From Eutreptiella sp. 'Long Island Sound 2002' (lineage: Eukaryota > Euglenozoa > Euglenophyceae > Eutreptiales > Eutreptiaceae): a stretch of 64,000 nucleotides of DNA. A program made the translations under genes and the position numbers. How positions within the stretch are numbered: position 1 is the first letter of the stretch; each line of letters begins with the position of its first letter. Of the stretch, positions 10,701 to 22,700 are shown in pieces. The notes below the pieces were generated by a model. It was given only the letters and a program-made list of their open reading frames with translations. It had not been told where the DNA came from and ran no database searches. The stretch covers positions 29,151,755-29,215,754 of the forward strand of contig OZ038392.1 of assembly GCA_964036045.1 (NCBI GenBank), in the 5' to 3' direction.

Positions 10701-13700
10701 TCATGCCCAGGCAGTGCCCCTCCCTCCCGCCCCCTCGCCGCTCTGCCCTCAGAGCACTCAGATCTGCTGCCGAAGCGGGTGGTGGTGGTCGTGAGGGATT
10801 CATGCCGACCCGCCCCCAGCAGCCCCTTGGCAGCCACGCTGGGACCCTTGCCCGGCTACGGCCCATCCCCCGCGGACGGGGCTCAAGGGCAGGGAAGGAT
10901 AAGATACGCCCCCCTGGACCCCCCCCCCCCGACCAAAGGGACCATCGCAGGAAAAAACGAAATTTACCGTTGAGACAATCTTGTCGGGCCATTTTTGGTA
11001 CGCACACTTTTGGGTCCCAACCCCCTACCCCCACTCCTCTCTTCTAATACATCCCTGCTCAAGGGGGTGGTCAGGGATGCATTGGAGGGGGACGTACCCC
11101 GCGCCCCTCTGCAGGGCGCCCAGCCTACGCCCAGACACTGTCTTCCTGACGGCAGGTGCCATCTTCAATGGCATTGGTAACCGACAGTAACCGCCCCCAA
11201 CCGCTTTGGCAACCCCCTCCAACCGCCTATCCGACCGGTTCTGGAACCGCCTCTGCGGCCCCTTCCCTTCTGATGCACCCCAGCCCCTGACCCACCGCTG
11301 CGCCCTCAGGCCGTTGCAGACCTGCGAGAGGCCCGCGCACGGACCGACCTGCGAGACGAGGACCGCGAGGACAAGCGGGTGCTCCGTGCGAAGTATGACG
11401 CGCTGTCCGACCGGTTCGACACCGTCCAACTGCAGCTGCAGGAGTGCTCGGCGCTGAAGGCGAAGGCCGAGGCGGCGACGGAGGAGGTGCGGGGCGAGGC
11501 CGCGCAGCTGCAGCGCCGCGGCGCCGCGCAGGAGGCGGAGTTGGAGGAGCTGCGCCGGGGCTCTGCGGCGTTGCTGCTTCAGCTGCGGGAGGCGCAGGAT
11601 GACGCGCTGCGCGGGAGGCAGGAGGCCGCGCTGCGCGGCCTTGAGCTGGCGGGAACGGACGCGTGCCTAAAGTTGGTGCGGGAGGAGGCCACGGAGGCGG
11701 TGGGTCTGGCGCAGTACCACGGCCACGCCCAACTTTCGGAGCTCAGGGCGCAGGTGTGTCTCATACCCAGGGCTCCTTTCAACAACTCGGCACCACTGGG
11801 GCGGGGGTCCCATACTACCCCCCTGGCCCCCCCCAAAAAATATTTGGCCGAATTTTCCTTCGGGTCTTTGGCCGATCAAAAAATTCTTCGGCGCCTTTTC
11901 TTTGGCCTCTTCTTCTTCGGCGCAAATCAGTTTAGAGCAAAAATTATCTTCAGCACCTCTAAAAACTCAGCCACCGCGGGGGAGGGGTGGTGGTGAGGGC
12001 GTTGGTTATCTGTTCCTCTGCCCCGTGTCCCTGTATTGCATGTATGACACCGATAGTGTTGCCACGCAAAAAGGTTCCGTCACATTGCATCTCACAGACC
12101 TTTTTGCGAAAGGCGCCCGGGGCCGCTTTTCGGCTCTTGACAAGCTTTTCCTTCCGTCTTGTGAACTGCATGTGCTGCCTGTTGTGCTGACGTCTCGCCC
12201 ACCAACACACCACACGTGGCAGCTCACACGTCACCGTACAGGGGGGGGGGTGGACCCATCCCACCTTTTTCCTGAAAGCCCTGCTCGTACCCATGGGGTG
12301 GTGGGGGTGCTGGGCAGTGGGCGGTGGGCAAAGGGACGCTTTGCCCACTGGGGGTGTTTGAGTGGGAACCCCCGCCCCCCACCTCATCCCCTCCTCTGGA
12401 CTCCCAAGCCTACACCCATGGAGAGCGGCACTTTGAACGCCCCTGGGGCCCACAACAGCGGTACGGCCCGTTGGGTGTTTTGGGAGGTGCATTTGTGTGA
12501 CTGCCTTTTCGTTTTGTGGTGAGTGGCCGACGGTCTTCTACTTCTGGTTTACGTGCAACGTGCACCCCCTCGCTTTCTTCGGGATGGCATTTGTACGAAA
12601 CCCCTCACTATCATAGTCCAAGTGCAGCCGCAGACGTGTCTCACTGACGTCCGTACTGTACGCATCCCCATCTGACGGGCAGGCCCCCTGTCCCTCCCTC
12701 TGACTCTCCACCCGAGTCTACATCAGAGCCCATTTTCCGACGCCAACACCATCGCTTGGACAAGAGGAGGGGGGGGGTGACCTGCTTCCAGGCTGGGGGG
12801 AGACAAGGTCCCACGGCGGGGCTGAGGGGCGTTTGGGTTGTTCTTGTTGGCCCACCGGTGCCCTCAAATGTTCGTTTGAGGGGCCCTGGGCATTGTGGGG
12901 ACCCGTTGCTTGCGCCAGCGCCGCACTTCCTGTTTCCATGTGCCGCGTGCAAGCGGCGGCCTTGTCTCAGCTGAGGATCGTATCATTTCGGTACTTTTCT
13001 GCAGCTTGGACAAGGGGGGGGGGGGGGGCAGCGACCCGACGCAACATGCGAAGGGAAGAACGGGTGACCGTCCAGGGCCCCGTTCCAGATTTTATTTTGC
13101 TGTAGGGGAAATTTTTTTGGATTTGGGTGGGTAGGTGGTTTGGCACCCAGGTACACCCAGAGACGGTATAGCCGAACCATTTTGTGAACAACCTCCGCCC
13201 ACGCTTGTAACTGCGTGAAATCTTCTCCACAAAATGGTATCCCCCTCCCCCCTCCTTGCGGGGGGGGGGTGGTCGATACCCTGTTGGACCCATCTTATCC
13301 AATTCGCTCGGGGCTTGATCCCCGGCGGGGGGGGGACCTGTTTCCCGTGTGCGTGAACTCAATAGTTCACTGCCGGGCAAGTCCGGTGGCCATTGCAGTG
13401 GTTTGCTACGTGCTGCTGCATTGCCACGGCTTTGCATACATCAGTGTCCAACCCACCGGCATCTCTGCGTCTCACGGTCTGTGACAGAAAGGTACCTACG
13501 GTCTTCTGGGCCACTGACGAGCCATTGCCTCTCTGCGCTTTGCGCTGACCGCCTCTTGTGCGCAGGTGCAATAGCCCAGAGTTCCTTCGGGGGGGGGGGG
13601 GGGGGCGAGTCCACAGGTCCTAAGGTGACCCCCCCCCAAGGGGCCTCCGGCTGACAGTTAGTTTGGGAGAGGGTTGGTGTCCGAAACCGAGGGGTCCCCC

Positions 13701-16700
13701 CCCCCCGTGCCCCGCGCCCCCTCCCCATCGCGCCGCAGGTGTTGGGGTCTTGAGCTAAGGTGGGGCTTAACGCGGAGGCAAGCCCCCCCCCCCCCAGGGA
13801 TGCATTAGAAGGGAAGGGGCCTCAGAGGCGGCCCCAGAAGCGGTTAGACAAGCGGTTGGAGGAGGTTGCCAAAGCGGTTGGGGGGCGGTTACTGTCGGGT
13901 ACAAATGCCATTGAAGCTGGCACTTGCCGTCAGGGAGACAGTGGCTGGGCGTTGGCTGGGCGGCCTGGACAGGGGGGGGGGGGATGCTCCAATGCATCCC
14001 GCCCCCCCTCCCCCACTCTTGACTCAATGGCGCCATTCCCGGCCGTGGCAACGGGAGGGTGGAGGTACGAGCCAATCTTTGCGGACCCTGAAATGGGCCG
14101 GTTGGCATGGCGTGTCACCCATTCCTACCTTGAGGCTCCAGTCTGGTCCTGAGCGACACTGGGGCACCCCCCATGAGGAGAGCAGCGGAGTCCGAGGGGC
14201 ATGCGCAGGGATGTAGTAGAATGGCCGTGCACCAAAGGAGGAGGTGGCCCCCGCTGGAACCCCCCCCCCCTTCAGACCAAAGGGACCATCGTCGGAAAAG
14301 GTTGACAATGGGGAACATTTTGATGGGCCATTTGTGGTACACAACATTTTGGGTTCGGGACATGTCTCCCTGACGGCAAGTGCCAGCTTCAATGGCATTT
14401 GTACCCGACAGTAACCGCCCCCCAACGGCTTTGGCAACCTCCTCCAACCGCTTGTCTAACCGCTTCTGGGGCCGCCTCTGAGGCCCCTTCCCTTCTAATG
14501 CATCCCTGGGGGGGGGGGGGGGCTTGCCTCCGCTACTTGTACTTCCCTGGGCATGGGGGTCGGTGAAGAGATGGGGATCCGAACAGGGAGGCTTGTCCGG
14601 ACTGAGAGAGGGGAGGGGGGGGATCAGCACAAGGGGGGCGGGGAAGGGAAGACAGAGGGATGGCGTCCTGATCGGCACATGCGCCCCCAAGTCTGTCGCC
14701 GCCTCCGCCTCGCAGGTCGCCAGCCTGCGGCAGGACTACGCGGCATTGGAGGCCGCACGGCCCCCGCGACGCGCGGCCGCCCCCGACGCCGTCGCCCGCC
14801 TGAAGAGGCTCGTGCTCCGGCAACACTGCGAGACCCTCCTCCCGGGCGCCGACGCGGGGGCGGGCAGGCCCGACGAGCAGCTGCGCGACACCGCGCGCGA
14901 TGTGCTGGTGCGGTTCGCCGCGCTCCTGAACACGCGGCCCGTGGTGCGGCTGCTGCACGCCGGACCGAAGGCGCAGGTACCCCCGGCGCTTGTCTGTTTT
15001 TGGGGGGTGGCCCGGGATGCGGGGCCCAGAAGCCCATCCAGAGTTTTGCTGAACAACTCAGCGTCCCCTGGGGGGGGGGGGGGGGCTAGCCCCCCTGCCC
15101 CCCCTCGCACCCGGATTTCATGGCGGGAAAAAATGAAAATATTGATTTGGCTGTTTTTGGTACACAAACTTTTGCATTTTTGCGTTCCAGGAACTCCCCC
15201 CCCCCACCACCACTGCAACGCGCTCACCGCAAATAGCGCAGAGCGCAGAAGATAATACTCCAACGCACTACCGGCAGTCACGCATTGGGGAGCCAGCACC
15301 CATGGCCTTGTGTGACATTCACGTTGCTGGTTGTGGTGAGCACCCCCCAGTCTGGGGTCTTCCTGATGACCGCATACCGGGCACTGATCAGGCCGTCAGG
15401 GGAGGACGCCATGGGCAGAAGTTGCATTCTGGAGACCCCCCGCCCAGGCAGGGGGATGCACGCAGCAGTGCGGATGCCCGCAGTAGTGCGGATGCCCGCA
15501 GTAGTACGGATGTCTGCTTGTCATAGCAGAAGGTTCAAAGGCGAGAGGCAATAGGCGCCGCCACAGAGAGCCCACCACCAAGGCTTTGTGCCAACTCCCT
15601 CCCCCCCCAACCCCCGCCTTGAGCCTTGAGGAGAACTCTGAGCCCATCCCCCGCCTCTTTCAGGGCGGCCTTTCCAGAACACGGGGGGGGGGGGAATTCC
15701 GGGCGGGGGTAAGTTCGTGGGGGAACCCTCGTCTTTGAGGAAGGTGGCGAAATTTAGGGGCGTGGGCAGTGCAGTGCAGGTTCTGGGCACAGGGGTACAT
15801 GGGCACAGGGGTACATGGGCACAGGGGTACATGGGCACAGGGGTACATGGGCACAGGGGTACATGGGCACAGGGGTACATGGGCACAGGGGTACATGGGC
15901 ACAGGGGTACATGGGCACAGGGGTACATGGGCACAGGGGTACATGGGCACAGGGGTACATGGGCACAGGGGTACATGGGCACAGGGGTACATGGGCACAG
16001 GGGTACATGGGCACAGGGGTACATGGGCACAGGGGTACATGGGCACAGGGGTACATGGGCACAGGGGTACATGGGCACAGGGGTACATGGGCACAGGGGT
16101 ACATGGGCACAGGGGTACATGGGCACAGGGGTACATGGGCACAGGGGTACATGGGCACAGGGGTACATGGGCACAGGGGTACATGGGCACAGGGGTACAT
16201 GGGCACAGGGGTACATGGGCACAGGGGTACATGGGCACAGCGGTACATGGGCACAGGGGTACATGGGCACAGGGGTACATGGGCACAGGGGTACATGGGC
16301 ACAGGGGTACATGGGCACAGGGGTACATGGGCACAGGGGTACATGGGCACAGGGGTACATGGGCACAGGGGTACATGGGCACAGGGGTACATGGGCACAG
16401 GGGTACATGGGCACAGGGGTACATGGGCACAGGGGTACATGGGCACAGGGGTACATGGGCACAGGGGTACATGGGCACAGGGGTACATGGGCACAGGGGT
16501 ACATCGGCACAGGGGTACATGGGCACAGGGGTACATGGGCACAGGGGTACATGGGCACAGGGGTACCTCGGCCCAGGGGTACCTCGGCACAGGAGTACAT
16601 GGGCACAGGGGTACATGGGCACAGGGGTACATGGGCACAGGGGTACATGGGCACAGGGGTACATGGGCACAGGGGTACATGGACACAGGGGTACATGGGC

Positions 16701-19700
16701 ACAGGGGTACATGGACACAGGGGTACATGGGCACAGGGGTACATGGGCACAGGGGTACATGGGCACAGGGGTACATGGGTTTTCTGGTTTCTGGTTTCTG
16801 GTTGGCCCGCCCGAGGCGACGGCAAAGCCGAAGGGGGGCCGCCGGAAAATTGCAGCCCCCAACCGTCCACAGGGCGGTTTACTCGGTCCCGCCATTGTGG
16901 GCCGAAGCGGGCAGCAAGTGACAGCACAGCCCGCGCCACCGGGGGCTGTCACTGGCCGTAAAAATTTTGTGTTTGGGGGGGAGGGGGGGCTCCGCGTTGG
17001 TGTGGTGGCGGGGCGTTTCTTGGGGTGGGGGGGGGGCAGCGCGGGGCTGCGCAAGGGGCGCAGCGTGGCTCCGCGCAGGGGCGCGGTGCGGGGCTGCCAC
17101 ACACGGGTGCAGTATGGGACTGTGCTGGGGCGCCGCGAGGCTTTGGGACGGAGCGCAGCATGCGGCTGCCTTAGGGGCGCAGCATGGAGCCGCACTGGGG
17201 CGCTGCCTGGAGCTGTTAAGGGCGCAGCGGGTGCACAAGAGGCGCTACATGTGGCTGCGCTGGGGCGCGGCATGCGGCGGCGCAGGGGCGCTGCGTGGCG
17301 CTGCGCAGGGGCGCAGCATGGGGCTGCGCAGGGGCGCAGCATGGGGCTGCGCATGAGCGTCGCATGGGGCTGCGCATGAGCGCATCATGGGGCTGCGCAG
17401 GGGCGCAGCATGAGGCTGCGCATGACCGCAGCATGGGGCTGCGCATGCGCGCAGCGTGGGGCTGCGCAGGGGCGCAGCGTGGGGCTGCGCATGAGCGCAG
17501 CATGGGGCTGCGCATGAGCGCCGCATGGGGCTACGCATGAGCGCAACATGGGGCTGTGCAGGGGCGCAGCATGGGGCTGCGTGGGGCTGCGCATGAGCGC
17601 AGCATGGGGCTGCGCAGGGGCGCAGCATGGGGCTGCGCATGACCATGGCATGGGGCTGCGCAGGGGCACAGCGTGAGGCTGTGCCCCTGCGCAGCATGGG
17701 GCTGCACAGGGGCGCAGCATGGGGCTGCGCAGGAGCTCTGCATGGGGCTGCGCATGGGCGCTGTGTGGGGCTGCGCAGGGGCACATCATGGGGCTGCGCA
17801 TGAGCGCAGCATGGGGCTGCGCAGGAGCGCTGCATGGGGCTGCGCAGGAGCGCTGCATGGGGCTGCTCATGAGCGCAGCATGGGGCTGCGCAGGGGCGCA
17901 GCATAGGGCTGCGCGGGGGCGCAGCGTGGGGCTGCGCAGGGGCGCAGCATGGGGCTGCGCGGCGGCGCAGCATGGGGCTGCGCGGCGGCGCAGCATGGGG
18001 CTGCGCAGGGGCGCAGCGTGGGGCTGTGCAGGGGCGCAGCGTGGGGCTGTGCATGAGCGCAACATGGGGCTGCGCAGGGGCGCTGCATGGGGCTGCGCAG
18101 GGGCGCAGCGTGGGGCTGCGCATGGGCGCAGCGTGGGGCTACGCAGGGGCGCAGCGTGGGGCTGCGCATGAGCGCAACATGGGGCTGCGCAGGGGCGCTG
18201 CATGGGGCTGCGCATGAGCGCAGCATGGGGCTGCGCATGAGCGCAACATGGGGCTGCGCAGGGGCGCTGCATGGGGCTGCGCATGAGCGCAGCATGGGGC
18301 TCCGCGGGGGCGCAGCATGGGGCTGCGCAGGGGCGCAGCGTGAACCTGCACAGGGGTGCAGCATGGGGCTGCCCAGGGGCGCAGCATGGGGCTGCGCAGG
18401 GGCGCTGCATGGGGCTGCGCAGGAGCGCTGCGTGGGGCTGCGCATGGGCGCAGCGTGGGGCTGCGCAGGAGCGCAGCATGGGGCTGCGCGGGGGCGCAGC
18501 ATGGGGCTGCGCAGGGGCGCAGCGTGAACCTGCACAGGGGTGCAGCATGGGGCTGCCCGGGGGCGCAGCATGGGGCTGCGCAGGGGCGCATCATGGGGCT
18601 GCACAGGGGCGCAGCATGGGGCTGCGCATGAGCGCAGCACGGGGCTGCGCAGGGGCGCTGCATGGGGCTGCGCATGACCGCATCATGGGGCTGCACAGGG
18701 GCGCAGCATGGGGCTGCGCAGGAGCGCAGCATGGGGCTGTGCAGGGGCGCAGCATGGGGCTGCGCGGGGGCGCAGCATGGGGGTGCGCATGACCGCAGCA
18801 TGGGGCTGCGCTGGGGTGCTGCATGGGGCTGCGCGGGGGCGCAGCTTGGGGCTGCGCATGACCGCAGCATGGGGCTGCGCATGACCGCAGCATGGGGCTG
18901 CGCAGGGGCGCAGCATGGGGCTGCACATGGGCGCAGCATGGGGCTGCGCGGGTGCGCAGCACGGGGCTGTGCAGGAGCGCAGCATGGGGCTGCGCATGAG
19001 CGCAGCATGGGGCTGCGCGGGGGCGCAGCATGGGGCTGCGCAGGGGCGCAGCATGGGGCTGCGCAGGGGCGCTGCGTGGGGCTGTGCGGGGGCGCTGCGT
19101 GGGGCTGCGCAGGGGCGCAACATGGGGCTGCACAGGGGCGCAGCAAGGGGCTGCGCAAGAACGCGGCATGGGGCTGCGCATGAGCGCAGCATGGGGCTGT
19201 GCACGACCACAGCATGGGGCTGCGCGGGGGCGCAGCATGGGGCTGCGCAGGGGCGCAGCATGGGGCTGTGCGGGGGCGCTGCATGGGGCTGCGCAGGGGC
19301 GCAGCATGGGGCTGCACAGGGGCGCAGCAAGGGGCTGCGCAAGAACGCGGCATGGGGCTGCGCAGGGGCGCAGCGTGGGGTTGCGCATGAGCGCAGCATG
19401 GGGCTGCGCATAAGCGCATCATGGGGCTGCGCATGACCACAGCATGGGGCTGTGCATGAGCGCATCATGGGGCTGCGCAAGGGCGCGGCATGGGGCCGCG
19501 CGGGAGCGCGGCATGGGGCTGCGCGGGAGCGGAGCATGGGGCTGCGCATGAGCGCATCATGAGGCTGCGCATGCGCGCATCAAGGGGATGCGCATGACCG
19601 CAGCATGGGGCTGCGCAGGGGCGCAGCATGGGGCTGCGCAGGGGCGCAGCGTGGGGCTACGCAGGGGCGCAGCGTGGGGCTGCACAGGGGCGCAGCGTGG

Positions 19701-22700
19701 GGCTGCGCAGGGGCGCAGCAAGGGGCTGCGCATGGGCGCAGCATGGGGCTGCGCATGAGCGCAGCATGGGGCTGCGCGGGAGCGCAGCACGGGGATGCGT
19801 AGGAGCGCAGCATGGGGCTGCGCATGACCGCAGCATGGGGCTGCGCGGGGGCGCAGCATGGGGCTGCGCAAGGGCGCAGTGTGGGGCTGCGCAGGAGCGC
19901 AGCATCGCGCTGCGCTTGAGCGCATCAAGGGGCTGCGCATGACCGCAGCACGAGGCTGCGCAGGGGCGCAGCATGGGGCTGCGCAAGGGCGTAGCATGGG
20001 GCGCAGCATGGGGCTGCGCGGGGGTGCAGCATGGGGCTGCGCATGACCGCACCACGGGGCTGCGCAGGGGCGCAGCATGGGGCTACGCGGGGGCGCAGCA
20101 TGGGGCTGCGCAAGGGCGCAGCATGGGGCTGCGCAGGGGCGCTGCGTGGGGCTGCGCAAGAGCGCAGAATGGGGCTATGCAGGGGCGCAGCATGGGGCTG
20201 CGCAGGAGCGCAGCATGGGGCGGCGGGGGGGTGCAGCATGGGGCTGCGCATGAGCGCAGCATGGGGCTGCGCGGGAGCGCAGCACGGGGATGCGTAGGAG
20301 CGCAGCATGGGGCTGCGCATGACCGCAGCATGGGGCTGCGCGGGGGCGCAGCATGGGGCTGCGCAAGGGCGCAGTGTGGGGCTGCGCAGGAGCGCAGCAT
20401 CGCGCTGCGCTTGAGCGCATCAAGGGGCTGCGCATGACCGCAGCACGAGGCTGCGCAGGGGCGCAGCATGGGGCTGCGCAAGGGCGTAGCATGGGGCGCA
20501 GCATGGGGCTGCGCGGGGGTGCAGCATGGGGCTGCGCATGACCGCACCACGGGGCTGCGCAGGGGCGCAGCATGGGGCTACGCGGGGGCGCAGCATGGGG
20601 CTGCGCAAGGGCGCAGCATGGGGCTGCGCAGGGGCGCTGCGTGGGGCTGCGCAAGAGCGCAGAATGGGGCTACGCAGGGGCGCAGCATGGGGCTGCGCAG
20701 GAGCGCAGCATGGGGCGGCGGGGGGGTGCAGCATGGGGCTGCGCATGAGCGCAGCATGGGGCTGCGCTAGGGGCGCAGCATGGGGCTGCGCAAGGAGCGC
20801 AGCATGGGGCTGCGCAGGGGCGCAGCGTGGGGCTGCGCATGAGCGCAGCATGGGGCTGCGCACGGGCGCAGCATGGGGCTGAGCAGGGGCGCTGCGTGGG
20901 GCTGCGCAGGGGCGCAGCATGGGGCTGCGCAGGGGCGCTGCGTGGGGCTGCGCATGAGCGCCGCCTGGGGCTGCGCATGAGCGCAGCATGGGGCTGCGCA
21001 CGGGCGCAGCATGGGGCTGCGCGGGGGCGCAGCATGGGGCTGCGCAAGGGCGCAGTGTGGGGCTGCGCAGGAGCGCAGCATCGCGCTGCGCTTGAGCGCA
21101 TCAAGGGGCTGCGCATGACCGCAGCACGAGGCTGCGCAGGGGCGCAGCATGGGGCTGCGCAAGGGCGTAGCATGGGGCTGCGCAGGGGCGCAGCAAGGGG
21201 CTGCGCAAGGGCGCAGCATGGGGCTGCGCGGGGGTGCAGCATGGGGCTGCGCATGACCGCACCACGGGGCTGAGCAGGGGCGCAGCATGGGGCTACGCGG
21301 GGGCGCAGCATGGGGCTGCGCAAGGGCGCAGCATGGGGCTGCGTGGGGCTGCGCAAGAGCGCAGCATGGGGCTACGCAGGGGCGCAGCATGGGGCTGCGC
21401 ATGAGCGCAACATGGGGCGGCGGGGGGGTGCAGCATGGGGCTGCGCATGAGCGCAGCATGGGACTGCGCAGGGGCGCAGCATGGGGCTGCGCTAGGGGCG
21501 CAGCATGGGGCTGCGCAGGGGCGCAGCATGGGGCGCAGCGTGGGGCTGCGCAGGGGCGCAGCATGGGGCTGCGCAGGGGCGCTGCGTGGGGCTGCGCATG
21601 AGCGCCGCCTGGGGCTGCGCATGAGCGCAGCATGGGGCTGCGCACGGGCGCAGCATGGGGCTGAGCAGGGGCGCTGCGTGGGGCTGCGCAGGGGCGCTGC
21701 ATGGGGCTGCGCAGGGGCGCTGCGTGGGGCTGCGCATGAGCGCAGCTTGGGGCTGCGCATGAGCGCCGCCTGGGGCTGCGCATGAGCGCAACTTGGGGCT
21801 GAGCAGGGGCGCAGCGTGGGGCTGTGCAGGGGCGCAGCATGGGGCTGCGCAGGGGCGCTGCGTGGGGCTACGCATGAGCGCAGCATGGGGCTGCGCATGA
21901 GCGTTGCACGGGGCTGCGCCTGAGGGCAATCTGGGGCTGAGCAGGGGCGCTGCTTGGAGCTGCGCAGGGGCGTAGCATGGGGCTGCGCAGGGGCGCTGCG
22001 TGGGGCTGCGTATGAGCGCATCATGGGGCTGCGCGGGGGCGCAGCCCGGAGCTGCACTGGGGCGCTGCCTGCAGCTGTGCGTGGGTGCAGCATGGGGTTG
22101 CGCATGAGCGCAGCATGGGGCTGCGCATGAGAGTAGCATGGGGCTGCGGAGGGGCGCAGCATGGGGCTGCACATGAGCGCAGCATGGGGCCGCGCATGAG
22201 TGTAGCATGGGGCTTCGGAGGGGTGCAGCATGGGGCTGCGCAGGGGCGCAGCATGGGGCTGCGCAGGGGCGCTTCGTAGGGCTGCGCATGAGCGCAGCAT
22301 GGGGCTGCCCAGGGGTGCTGCGTGTGGCTGCGCAGCGCAGCATGGGGCTGCGCATGAGCGCAGCATGGGGCTGCGCAGGGGCACAGCATGGAGCTGCACT
22401 GGGGCGCTGCCTGCAGCTGTGCATGGGTGCAGCATGGGGCTGCGCATGAGAGTAGCATGGGGCTGCGGAGGGGCGCAGCATGGGGCTGCGCATGAGCGCA
22501 GCATGGGGCCGCGCATGAGCGTAGCATGGGGCTGCGGAGGGGCGCAGCATGGGGCTGCGCAGGGGCGCTGCGTGGGGCTGCGCATGAGCGCAGCATGGGG
22601 CTGCTCAGGGGTGCTGCGTGTGGCTGCGCAGCGCAGCATGGAGCTGCGCAGGGGCGCCGCATGGGGCTGCGCAGGGGCGTATCCTGGGGCTGCGCAGGGG

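Larger units (their letters stand above)
11754..14715 (+). other. Intron with an inverted pair of family-1 elements
   Basis: 2.96 kb. Contains G-tracts at 12241, 13014, 13261 and 13591, a partial 'tail' repeat at 13031-13085, and two family-1 elements in opposite orientation (13795-14000 and 14360-14508) that could form a large hairpin. The region 11990-13000 has no recognised feature beyond short repeats. Confidence 0.55.

Noticed and set aside
15521-17379. Open frames of 340-564 codons on both strands with 16-residue repeats (MGTGVHGHRGTWAQGY type)
   Set aside because: They translate a 16-bp minisatellite whose period rotates through all three frames; every frame on both strands is open for the same reason.
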